Made by a program: the position numbers and the translations under genes. DNA of 18,829 nucleotides from Neocallimastix lanati (nom. inval.) (lineage: Eukaryota; Neocallimastigomycota; Neocallimastigomycetes; Neocallimastigales; Neocallimastigaceae), in the NCBI GenBank assembly GCA_016946835.1, contig JACVTC010000560.1, positions 1 through 18,829 of the forward strand, given 5' to 3'. Shown here one piece after another: positions 1 to 7,536 of this stretch (the first letter of the stretch is position 1; each line of letters starts with the position of its first letter). The notes beneath the pieces are model-generated. The model was not told where the DNA came from. It saw only the letters and a program-made list of their open reading frames with translations, and did not search any database.

Positions 1-189
1 AAAATATTAAAGCCACATTCCAAAACGCACCACCCTCATCAAAAACAATTTAAGTCACCCTTACATCGATACATCGACGGTTTATTTAATTAAGCCTCAA
101 TTTATATAAAGTCACATTCTGAATTACAATGCTAATTATTTATATTTTAATGCTAATTTATAAAAATTTATAAATTAGTAAAAATAAAA
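1..189. other. Unassigned AT-rich flank left of the tRNA
   Basis: No coding frame, RNA gene or repeat relative from the rest of the window is recognisable here. The first ~70 bases are less AT-rich than what follows and could be the tail of a neighbouring gene or another element, but nothing identifies it. The last bases (about 181-189) read TTTTATTTT on the minus strand directly after the tRNA and would serve as the RNA polymerase III terminator of that gene. Confidence 0.5.
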
Positions 190-271
190 CGTCAGCTGCA
201 GGATTTGAACCTGCGCAGGCAGAACCTATTTGATTTCGAGTCAAACTCCTTAACCACTCGGACAAACTGAC
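190..271 (-). tRNA. tRNA-Ser (anticodon CGA)
   Basis: On the minus strand a complete class II tRNA can be folded. The 7-bp acceptor GTCAGTT/AGCTGAC has one G-U pair. The D-arm contains CCGAGTGGTTAAGGA, which includes the A box. The anticodon stem TTTGA/TCAAA encloses loop CTCGAAA, giving anticodon CGA, which reads codon UCG. A long variable arm follows, then the T-arm GCAGG-TTCAAAT-CCTGC (B box) and a G discriminator at 190, as expected for serine. There is no intron and CCA is not encoded. A T-rich terminator follows directly. Divergently placed LTR A begins 15 nt upstream of the mature 5' end, so this gene is a likely integration target. The gene looks intact and functional. Confidence 0.96.
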
Positions 272-286
272 TTTACTGGAAAACGA

Positions 287-947
287 TGATACGATACCAC
301 TATAAAAATAAGATTTAGGTAAGAAATTTAGGTTAGAAATATTGTATAAATATTATTGGTTATAATAATTAAAATAATTTATATATAGTTAATTCAAATA
401 ATTATTTTTAAAAGCATGGTTAATTCTTTTATCATAATTAAAATAGATAAATTATATTAATAATGATTCTATTATTATGATAATAAATTAATTCATCATT
501 ATTATTAATAAGTTTTATTTTATATTTTAAATATTATTTTGAGAATTATATAGTTTTAGGAATTATATTATAAATATTGATAATTATATTTTATTCAGGA
601 AATATATTTTAAATATTAATAGTTAAATATATTTAATAATGAAATTGTATTATTTTTAAATAAAGTTATTAGGAAATTAATAGTTAAAGAGATATGTTTA
701 ATAAAAATATAATATTAATTAATTATTTTAACAATTATATAAAATTAAGAGAATGTAATAATAAATTATTATGTATGTAAAAATAAAGTTATAAAAATAA
801 ATAAAGAACAAAATATTATTATAAAACATTATTATTATAAATTATTTTCTTATATTTATTAGAATATATTATTGTGTCATAATTCCCTAGAGAAACGACC
901 AAATAAATAAATAACTAGATATGGAATATTTTAAATGTTCTGTATCA
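287..947 (+). repeat. 5' LTR of element A
   Basis: The repeat begins TGATACGATACC and ends TTCTGTATCA, giving a 6-bp terminal inverted repeat with canonical TG...CA ends. It is almost purely A and T until the last ~80 bases, which contain CTAGAGAAACG (887-897), the left arm of an inverted repeat reaching past the primer binding site. The copy at 3234 matches nearly base for base. Confidence 0.92.
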
Positions 948-978
948 AAAATGGTGGAGAATCCGGGCGTTTCTCTAG
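887..978 (+). repeat. Inverted repeat spanning LTR A end and primer site
   Basis: CTAGAGAAACG at 887-897 is perfectly complementary to CGTTTCTCTAG at 968-978. The pair encloses the last 50 bases of the 5' LTR and the whole primer-binding region. In the element RNA this would close a hairpin presenting the primer site, comparable in position to U5-leader stems in retroviruses and Ty elements. The 3' LTR keeps only the left arm. Confidence 0.7.
952..969 (+). promoter_or_regulatory. Primer binding site of element A
   Basis: TGGTGGAGAATCCGGGCG starts 4 nt after the 5' LTR. Its complement reads as a tRNA 3' end with discriminator A plus CCA (…CTCCACCA). The implied tRNA starts GGAGAAT. I cannot name it with confidence; it is not the serine tRNA of this window. 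It shares TGGTGGAGA with the sites of B and D, then diverges. Confidence 0.75.
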
Positions 979-1251
979 CATGATAATATGAAAATAATAA
1001 AAATTTGAAAATATAATAATAATAATGATAATAATAATAATAATAATACAAAAAAAAATATCGTGTAATAAAATAATAGTTTATTTTAACACGTAAAGAT
1101 AATATTAATAGGTTTTAATGACACATAATAAAATAATAGTTTAAAATAGTAAATAATAAAATAATAGTTATTTAAAATGTTATAATAATATATATTATTT
1201 AAAATAACGCGTAATAGAAATAAATATAAACAAAAAAAAAAGAAAAAATTT

Positions 1252-1301
<50 letters not shown>

Positions 1302-1307
1302 ATCAAA
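970..1307 (+). other. Leader of element A
   Basis: AT-rich non-coding stretch between the primer site and the gag remnant. It contains AAT microsatellite (about 1015-1050), a short repeated phrase (AATAAAATAATAGTTT near 1066, 1126 and 1154) and a run of about 40 A at 1258-1299. Several ATGs precede the gag-like frame, unlike the leader of element B. Confidence 0.6.
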
Positions 1308-2561
1308 ATGAATGTTCAAGGCTTAATAAAAGAACTACCTTTATTAGTCAATTATGGAAGGGATATTGATGGATGGATTAAGGACTTTGAGGAAGTTATG
1401 GAATTATGGGAGATTTACACATTGAGGCAACAATACTTTTGGATAATTAAATGTGTAAATCAAGACATAAATATAGAAATTAAAATATTAAAAGAAAAGT
1501 ATAAAAGAAATGAATATCCAACATTAAAAGAAATACATATTGTCATTGAAAAATATTTAAATATTACTCAAGAGTGAAAAATGCTGGACTTTAAAGACCA
1601 TAAAAGTTCCAAATGATACAAAATTTCAATTTTTAATGTAACTTATAGAAGACTATTAAAGAATTTGGAGTGCGACTTTAGAAATTAGTGACAATTGAAA
1701 GATTATTTAAATTCAATAAAAGTTAGACGTTTCCCATATCAACAAGTAAGTATAAAAGGATGCCAAACTAGAGAAGATGCTATGAAACTGCTGCTCTCTC
1801 CGCTGACAGAATAGAAACATGAATTAATAGAATCTAATAAGGAAGAAAGAGAAAGCTTTAATAACCATAAAATAACTTATAATAGGAGAAACAATAGGAC
1901 TGACCCTTATAACACGTATTTTAGAGAATATGGATTAATATATGAAAATATTAATAAAAATTTTAAGAAATTTAATTTTAATTATTACAATAATTATAAT
2001 AATAAATTAAAAACTAATAATTATTATAATAAAATAAATAATTTTACGCCTAGACAAAACAAAATGAATTATTATAAAAGAAATTATAATATTGAACAAA
2101 ATAAAAATTTTAATTATGTTGATTCGGATTATACTAATGTTGAATGTGGCAATTCAAATTTTAATGGTAAAGAAAATTATTTAAAATCTATGAATAATTC
2201 TAATTGTAATTCTTGCATGAATGTTAATTCAATAAATAATTATTATATTAATAAAGAAAATTTGAATTCATATTATTATTATGGTAATATTAATAGTTCT
2301 TCAAAAGGTATTTATAAAGAAATAATAAATAGTAATTATGATCATAATATTAATAGTAAAGATACTTGCACTATTGAAGAAAATTATAATTTAAATTCCG
2401 TGGATGAAAATGTTAATGTTAAGGGCGAATCAGGAAATAAACACGTAAATAATGATAATGATAGAATTCAAACTAAAATCACAACTTATAATGATAATAT
2501 GGATAAACAAATTATTGAAGAAAATATAGAAGGTAATATGGTAATTAATAAAATTGAGTGA
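1308..2561 (+). pseudogene. Dead gag-like gene of element A
   Basis: One reading frame runs from the ATG at 1308 to 2561 but is cut by in-frame stops at 1575, 1614, 1686, 1689 and 1812. The first 89 codons have the layout of the other Gags here: a W-rich helix region, then YPTLKEI...IEKYL matching YPSFVEIVNALEVFYG in B and YPSLKEIVEAIETFYG in D. After the second block, recognisable pieces such as VRRFPYQQ and TREDAMKLLL continue in the same frame. From about 1860 on it is Asn/Tyr-rich low complexity (an open stretch from ATG 2064). No CCHC zinc knuckle survives. The frame is conserved but the stops are not explained by a single indel, so this is old decay by substitution. A function for the Asn-rich tail as a separate protein is unlikely. 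Confidence 0.65.
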
Positions 2562-3220
2562 TACTATTCTCGAAGGTAACGTATATAATCCATCACATAA
2601 ACTAATTCCAGTAGAAAAAGAAAAACGAAAACATATTATTATGTAAAGAGGAAAGTAAATTATTAGAAGTAAACCTATTGATAAATTGAAAATAAATAAA
2701 ATTAAGATGGAAGGAAATAATTTAAATATTTATAATGAAATGATAAATAAAATTAAAATAAATTCTGATAATAAAATAATAATAAAAAAAATACCTACTG
2801 TAGAAAATTCCAACCAAAATAATGGTAATAGCAAAAATAATTCAAAAAGAAAATTTAAAAATTAAATTTAATTATAAAAATACAATTATTAAAAAGTATA
2901 ATAATAATAGGAAAGATACAAAGTGTATTATCAGGAATTACAAATATAAAAGAAAAAGAAAAACATAGTTTGAATATAATTCAATTAAATTTTCAAAATT
3001 CAAAATTCAAAAATTCAAATTTAAATTATTAAATTTCAAATTTCAAATTTCAAATTTCTATAAAAAAAAAAAAAAAAAAAAAAATTTATACATAATATTT
3101 TTATGTTTTTACTTTTTTAACAAAATATATATAAAAATTTAATTATTAAATAATTAAAAAAAAAAAAAAAAAAAAAATTTTTTTTTTTCGCCTGACTTCA
3201 AGGGACGAAGTCTTATTTAA
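2562..3220 (+). other. Element A 3' interior, non-coding
   Basis: No pol-related frame is present. The stretch contains AT-rich sequence with stops in all frames, a short tandem of TTCAAAA/TTTCAAA units (about 2990-3058), two A-runs (about 3062-3084 and 3157-3177, the second followed by a T-run), and a perfect 6-bp hairpin GACTTC/GAAGTC with 7-nt loop at 3194-3212, just before the polypurine tract. Confidence 0.6.
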
Positions 3221-3233
3221 AGTGGGGGAATCT
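3221..3233 (+). promoter_or_regulatory. Polypurine tract of element A
   Basis: AGTGGGGGAATCT lies directly before the 3' LTR and is one of the few G-rich spots in the element. Its position and purine content fit the plus-strand primer. The equivalent position in B has GCGGGGGCATCG. Confidence 0.75.
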
Positions 3234-3889
3234 TGATACGATACCACTATAAAAATAAGATTTAGGTAAGAAATTTAGGTTAGAAATATTGTATAAATAT
3301 TATTGGTTATAATAATTAAAATAATTTATATATAGTTAATTCAAATAATTATTTTTAAAAGCATGGTTAATTCTTTTATCATAATTAAAATAGATAAATT
3401 ATATTAATAATGATTCTATTATTATGATAATAAATTAATTCATCATTATTATTAATAAGTTTTATTTTATATTTTAAATATTATTTTGAGAATTATATAG
3501 TTTTAGGAATTATATTATAAATATTGATAATTATATTTTATTTAGGAAATATATTTTAAATATTAATAGTTAAATATATTTAATAATGAAATTGTATTTT
3601 TAAATAAAGTTATTAGGAAATTAATAGTTAAAGAGATATGTTTAATAAAAATATAATATTAATTAATTATTTTAACAATTATATAAAATTAAGAGAATGT
3701 AATAATAAATTATTATGTATGTAAAAATAAAATTATAAAAATAAATAAAGAACAAAATATTATTATAAAACATTATTATTATAAATTATTTTCTTATATT
3801 TATTAGAATATATTATTGTGTCATAATTCCCTAGAGAAACGACCAAATAAATAAATAACTAGATATGGAATATTTTAAATGTTCTGTAT
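3234..3889 (+). repeat. 3' LTR of element A, missing its last two bases
   Basis: Near-identical to 287-947. Differences seen are C/T in TTATTCAGG versus TTATTTAGG, loss of ATT in the run before TTTTTAAATAAAG, and G/A in AATAAAGTTATAAA. It ends …TTCTGTAT where the 5' LTR has …TTCTGTATCA, and the next bases are tRNA-Ser sequence. Confidence 0.92.
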
Positions 3890-3910
3890 TAACCACTCGG
3901 ACAAACTGAC
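3889..3910 (-). pseudogene. 5' fragment of a second tRNA-Ser
   Basis: On the minus strand the first 22 nt of the tRNA-Ser at 190-271 recur exactly (acceptor 5' strand, D-arm start and A box). The match extends 2 nt upstream of the gene start (to 3912) and then the flanks differ. The remainder, including anticodon and B box, is absent because the 3' LTR of A begins at the break, with one shared T. The different upstream flank suggests a second tRNA-Ser locus rather than a duplication of the first. It cannot make a tRNA. LTR B starts 14 nt upstream of its 5' end. Confidence 0.85.
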
Positions 3911-3920
3911 TTCCTTATAT

Positions 3921-3924
3921 TTTG
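3921..3924. repeat. Target-site duplication tttg, left of element B
   Basis: The same tetranucleotide follows the 3' LTR of B (12806-12809) and separates solo LTR C from LTR D (13835-13838). Confidence 0.7.
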
Positions 3925-3927
3925 TGA

Positions 3928-4018
3928 TAAAGAATGAAGTAATAAATTGATTCTTATTAAAAACCTTTTAATATAGTCAATGTGATTTTAAAATATTAAT
4001 AAATTTATGTATTCTTTA
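3928..4018 (+). repeat. Inverted repeat at the LTR B start
   Basis: TAAAGAAT at 3928-3935 pairs with ATTCTTTA at 4011-4018, and ATAAATT at 3942-3948 pairs with AATTTAT at 4002-4008. LTRs C and D have the same outer arms at the same place with different interiors. In AT-rich DNA one such pair could be chance; recurrence at the same place in three LTRs makes chance less likely. Confidence 0.55.
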
Positions 4019-4751
4019 CATTAATAATTTTACTATATTATTTGATCTGAAAATTTAAGTTTATACATAAAATTTAATTTAAATTTATGTTCATTCCTTA
4101 TAAAGGTAAATTAAATTTATGAGAGTTTAGCAATAACATAGTACTAATTACTTTTAGTATTATTTTCTAAATAAGGAATAATTCCTGTATATAAACAACT
4201 TAAATAACTTTATCAATATTTCTGTCTTTCGAATTAAGAAATAATTGAAATGAAAGAAATAAATAAAATAAAATTTTCTGTATTTAAAATTGTAAAAGAT
4301 TTTTCATATATTAATAAATGTATTTTATTTTCTATTATGTCATTCAAATTAATATATAAGATTACATATTAAATTAGTATCAAAATTAAGTTAAAGTATT
4401 CAATTTTATTGTAATACTGCTTCTCTTTTTTTTGTTTAATTCTTATCTATAATGCATCTTTTATATTATAGATTTATTTTGGTTAATTTGAATATTAGGA
4501 AATAATAAAATTTCTATTTATTACAATAAGGAAATAATCAATAAGATTTAAAAATCTATTGTTTTTCCATCTCTTCAACTACTTCCAGAGGCTTTGCTAC
4601 TTTTATATCTTCAAAAAGATATAAATTGACTACCTTGGAACCCCTTTTTAGGGAGGAGGAAAAAAAAAAAAAAGAAAATAAAAATAGAAATAATAAAAAT
4701 AAATAAATAAAAAAAAAATAAATAAATAAAAAAAAAATAAATAAAAATAAA

Positions 4752-4880
4752 TAAAAATAATAATAAAAATAAAATAAAAATAAAATAAATAAATAAAAAT
4801 AATAATAAAAATAAAATAAAAATAAAATAAATAAATAAAAATAATAATAAAAATAAAATAAAAATTAAAATAAAAATATA
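4752..4880. repeat. ~42-bp AT minisatellite in LTR B
   Basis: About three copies of a 42-bp unit made of AATAAT, AAAAATAAAAT and AAATAAAT blocks, preceded by simple AAAT/A-run repeats from about 4660. The last copy is degenerate. The same array is in the 3' LTR (about 12580-12710). Confidence 0.75.
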
Positions 4881-4979
4881 ATAAATAAATAAAAATTATT
4901 GTGAAAGAATAAAATTTTTTTTTGTGTTTTAATATTATATAATTTTTTTTTTGAATTCCTCGAACCATAACATAAAGTT

Positions 4980-4996
4980 TGGTGGAGATATCGGGG
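4980..4996 (+). promoter_or_regulatory. Primer binding site of element B
   Basis: TGGTGGAGATATCGGGG begins 7 nt after the 5' LTR and is the complement of a tRNA 3' end CCCCGATATCTCCA plus CCA. The implied tRNA begins GGAGATA; I cannot assign its amino acid. Element D has the same 17 bases at the same distance, while the surrounding sequence differs. Confidence 0.85.
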
Positions 4997-5356
4997 ATTT
5001 CAAAATTAAAAACTAATATTAAAACATACACAATAATTTTATTTAATTAATAAAAAAAAAAAAAAAAAATATTTTTTTTACAATAATATAGAAATATAAT
5101 ATATACATAAATAAATATTAATAATTTAAAGTAGCACCTACGTCCTTACTATATTAGTTGGATAAATAATTTCATTCAACAAAGTTGTTATATTTCTGTT
5201 TGTGCAAGAGAAACAGTGTGATATAAAACTTTGAAATATTTATTCCTGTCAAGTACTAATTAGTAAGAATAATAATTTAATTATATTATACATTTATTCA
5301 TTAATATAAGAATACTTTTATACAATTTATAACTTATTGTAATCGGCGGCTGTTGG

Positions 5357-5377
5357 ATGAAAAACTCCTTAGCTTAA
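5357..5377 (+). CDS. Six-codon upstream ORF in the leader of B
   Basis: The only ATG in the leader opens a frame of six codons (MKNSLA) ending at TAA. It overlaps a compact hairpin (CCTTA…TAAGG). A very short, isolated uORF in an otherwise ATG-free leader could modulate initiation or reinitiation at gag. It may equally be a single tolerated ATG. No evidence of translation. Confidence 0.35.
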   Translation: MKNSLA

Positions 5378-5621
5378 GGCTTTGTTACAATTAAGTGTAT
5401 ATAGTAATTCGTATTTATATTATCGACTAAATTATATTATAATTGAAATTATAAATTCAAATTTATAAATATATACATATATATAGTATCTATATATTGA
5501 TACCAAGACTGTTGATATATATAGATATAAAAATTAGACGTTTATATTAGAGAATAGGAGAAGGATTGCTTTACACATAGGGAGGTAGTAGAGCATTATT
5601 GAATAAGGTTTAGTGATACAA

Positions 5622-5691
5622 GTGATAACAGAATAGAAAAAGTGGTAAGGTCCCGTGTTCGTACAGGCACACACTACTCTGTTATATTCAC
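5622..5691 (+). other. Long hairpin in the leader of B
   Basis: ATAACAGA (5625-5632) pairs with TCTGTTAT (5678-5685), with GTG/CAC (5622-5624, 5689-5691) beyond a small bulge. A 9-nt 5' bulge separates this from GTGGT (5642-5646) paired with ACTAC (5673-5677, one G-U). Inside, GTGT (5655-5658) can pair with ACAC. It lies in the most GC-rich part of the leader. Candidate packaging or dimerisation signal; that role is inference from position only. Confidence 0.55.
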
Positions 5692-5979
5692 TATTCTGAC
5701 GGTTCAATAGTGGAGGTCGAACGGCCCTGTAAAGAATCTGCGGATCCGAAAATAATATAAAGCTAATAATATATATATAAGAAATATTTATAAATTTTCC
5801 ATATTAATTTTTTTAATTTAGCAATTAATTTATTCCGTGCTACATATAAGAAATTCTAGTGTGCTGAATTCTAAAAAAAAAAAAAAAAAAAAATTTTTTG
5901 TTTACTGTTCTTACTCTGTGGTTAAGTGAAATTGAGCCAAAGAAGAAAGACTACTATATTTTTTTTTACTACCTGTTTA

Positions 5980-6188
5980 ATTTGGTTGTCGAGGGGTATC
6001 TTGAACCAAATAATTATCATTATAAGTGGTCGAAGTGTCATTCGAGCTTATAACCTTAATATAATTATATCTTCTATTGGTGATCGAAAGGTATTCGAAC
6101 CAATAATATAAAATTTCCTTAGGTGGTCGAGTGTTATTCGAACCTAAAAATATATTTCTTGTAGGTGGTCGAAGTGTATTTCGAACCT
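5980..6188 (+). other. Array of five bulged hairpins upstream of gag (B)
   Basis: Five hairpins in tandem, each with an outer stem, a 2-3 nt 5' bulge, a 5-bp inner stem and a 5-6 nt loop. Outer arms: 5980-5986/6005-6011, 6020-6026/6047-6053, 6075-6081/6099-6105, 6119-6124/6142-6147 and 6163-6166/6185-6188. Inner stems: 5989-5993/6000-6004, 6030-6034/6041-6045, 6084-6088/6094-6098, 6127-6131/6137-6141 and 6169-6173/6180-6184. The inner stem is TCGAA/TTCGA or a G-U variant of it; outer stems vary in sequence but stay paired (ATTTGGT/ACCAAAT, TTATAAG/CTTATAA, TATTGGT/ACCAATA, TTAGGT/ACCTAA). Changes on both sides that keep pairing argue for selection on RNA structure. Element D has a counterpart. 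Function unknown. Confidence 0.75.
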
Positions 6189-6311
6189 CATATAAATAAC
6201 TATAAAGATATAATTTAATAAACAATAATTATAAAATATTTTAATCTTGGATATCAAAATAAAACAAATCAAAAAAAAAAACAAAAACAAAAACAAAAAC
6301 AAAAACAAAAA

Positions 6312-6349
<38 letters not shown>

Positions 6350-6354
<5 letters not shown>

Positions 6355-6430
6355 TATTTTTTTTTTTATCTCTGAAGTGTTTGTAAACTTACCTATTTTT
6401 TTTTTTCTAATCTCTGAAGTGTTTGTAAAC
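6350..6430. repeat. ~40-bp tandem duplication in the leader of B
   Basis: Two copies of TTACYTATTT plus a T-run, then ATCTCTGAAGTGTTTGTAAAC (6350-6388 and 6389-6430), differing by a base and a few T-run positions. It follows the (AAAAAC)n and A-run tract at about 6262-6346. Confidence 0.8.
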
Positions 6431-6483
6431 TTATAAATTCTAATACTATATTATATATATCTATAACATACTCACACACACAA

Positions 6484-6518
<35 letters not shown>

Positions 6519-6576
6519 TATTATTTTTATTTTGAATATTTTACCTATATTACTGTATAATTTCTACTCAAGAAAT

Positions 6577-7536
6577 ATGGCTTCAGTTACTAATGATACT
6601 ACTAATGTTCCTTCATTTAAAGATCTTAAAAAGGAACTAAAATATGTTGATAAATTAAACAAGGACCATTTGGATATAAAATCTTGGGCTTCTGAAATTG
6701 AGTTATGGATCCAATTACAAAATATCACTGATCCAAAAACTATTTTTGTTGCTTGCCTATTAACGTCTACTGGTGAACCAAGACAAATTATCCAAGAATT
6801 AGAACTACCTGCTACTACAGCAGAAGAAGATGTAGAATTGAATGGTTCCACTGATACTGGTGAGATGTCAGGATCTAGCACCAGTAGCTCTACTAGTTCA
6901 AGTAGTTCTAGTAATGATAGTGTTAGAACTAACCGTTATCCTTCTTTTGTCGAGATCGTCAACGCTCTTGAAGTATTCTATGGGGCAAAGGAAGATCAGA
7001 ATACCTTATTAAGGGAATTGCGTGCTCTTAAAATTGGTAGAAATGAAAAAGTAAGGGATTTTAATAAAAGATATCGGACATTATATTTAAAATTAGATAA
7101 AACTCACAAAAAACAAATCAGTATCTTGGACTATGCTGATGCACTTGAGAATAATATTGAGGCCTGGAAAAGAGTAACTTTAATTGATGATATACCACTT
7201 TCAAAGGCTTATGAAATTGCAGAAAAAGTGGATAGACTTGCTGTGAGGTTACATCGTGTACCAAGTCCTAATAGAAATGTTTCCAACAACAATAATAATA
7301 ATTATAATAAGAGTCGTAGTTCACCACCAAGAAATACTTATGAAAACAGGGACAATAGGAAAGTTTCTGATGAAAGTGAAAGGGAGAACCTTACACGTGG
7401 ACCAAGAAACTCTACCGTCAAAACCTGTTTCTTCTGTAAGGAACCTGGACATTATCAACAACATTGTCCCAAACTACAAGCCATTATAGAAGAAAATAAG
7501 AAACAGATTTTTTCCAAAGGACCTTTAAACCAGTAG
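6577..7536 (+). CDS. Gag of element B (capsid-nucleocapsid)
   Basis: The 319-residue Gag forms the virus-like particle and binds the element RNA. The start is the ATG in AAATATGGCT; the open frame reaches further upstream only through a non-ATG codon, and D's gag starts with the same ATGGCT. Residues ~9-75 and ~120-215 are the conserved capsid-like blocks shared with D (for example LDIKSW, LTSTGEPR, KEDQN.LLRELRAL). Between them lies a Ser-rich linker (~97-120). An Asn/Arg/Ser-rich basic stretch (~235-275) precedes one zinc knuckle, CFFCKEPGHYQQHC at residues 284-297 (CX2CX4HX4C). No protease or other enzyme is in this frame. The last codons overlap a -1 frameshift signal, and the stop follows the slippery site by one codon. 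Confidence 0.93.
   Translation: MASVTNDTTNVPSFKDLKKELKYVDKLNKDHLDIKSWASEIELWIQLQNITDPKTIFVACLLTSTGEPRQIIQELELPATTAEEDVELNGSTDTGEMSGSSTSSSTSSSSSSNDSVRTNRYPSFVEIVNALEVFYGAKEDQNTLLRELRALKIGRNEKVRDFNKRYRTLYLKLDKTHKKQISILDYADALENNIEAWKRVTLIDDIPLSKAYEIAEKVDRLAVRLHRVPSPNRNVSNNNNNNYNKSRSSPPRNTYENRDNRKVSDESERENLTRGPRNSTVKTCFFCKEPGHYQQHCPKLQAIIEENKKQIFSKGPLNQ

Larger units (their letters stand above)
287..3889 (+). mobile_element. Element A: non-autonomous LTR retrotransposon
   Basis: Two direct repeats of about 660 bp (287-947 and 3234-3889) flank 2.3 kb of internal DNA. The first is followed by a primer-binding-site-like sequence and the second is preceded by a G-rich polypurine tract. The LTR ends form an inverted repeat, TGATAC...GTATCA. 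By eye the LTRs differ by about three events (two substitutions and a 3-nt indel), so insertion was recent. The interior holds only a stop-riddled gag-like frame and no protease, reverse transcriptase or integrase, so the element would need another element's enzymes. It lies divergently upstream of the tRNA-Ser. The right end lost its final CA and abuts a tRNA fragment, and no target-site duplication is visible. Confidence 0.88.
3925..4972 (+). repeat. 5' LTR of element B
   Basis: Begins TGATAAAGAATGAAG and ends CGAACCATAACA. ATG occurs about nine times up to roughly 4455 and then not at all to the LTR end, which suggests that transcription starts in the second half of the LTR. Contains a terminal inverted repeat hairpin (3928-4018) and a ~42-bp AT minisatellite. 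The matching copy is at 11756-12805. Confidence 0.93.
4997..6576 (+). other. Long structured leader of element B
   Basis: A 1.6-kb non-coding leader between primer site and gag. Reading by eye, only one ATG (5357) occurs before the gag ATG at 6577, against roughly 25 expected for this composition, which suggests scanning ribosomes cross it. It has a less AT-rich core at about 5550-5750 with a long hairpin, a five-hairpin array at 5980-6188, an A-rich (AAAAAC)n tract at about 6270-6346, a ~40-bp tandem duplication at 6350-6430 and a further A-run at 6486-6515. No splice sites could be supported. Confidence 0.7.

Noticed and set aside
250-273. 24-bp match to 3889-3912 as a target-site duplication of A
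   Set aside because: It lies inside the tRNA, not next to the LTR; 13 unrelated bases separate it from LTR A. It is a second tRNA-Ser copy.
2064-2561. 165-codon Asn/Tyr-rich frame as a separate gene
   Set aside because: It is in the same frame as the upstream gag remnant and continues it past in-frame stops; composition is AAT-driven.
1308-2561. Alternative genetic code or stop readthrough to rescue A gag
   Set aside because: Both TGA and TAG occur in the frame, and gag/pol of B and gag of D use the standard code without internal stops.
4648-5031. Minus-strand open frame rich in Phe, Tyr and Ile
   Set aside because: It is the complement of the AAAT minisatellite and A-runs of LTR B; a stop-poor artefact of low complexity, with no homologue in LTRs C or D.
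5980-6188. CRISPR-like array
   Set aside because: Units are imperfect, self-complementary, with no constant repeat and spacer pattern, and they sit inside a eukaryotic retrotransposon leader.
5926-6225. Open frames on both strands over the hairpin array of B
   Set aside because: No ATG start on the plus strand, low-complexity content, and the pattern is fully explained by paired hairpins. The D array keeps the fold but not the frame.
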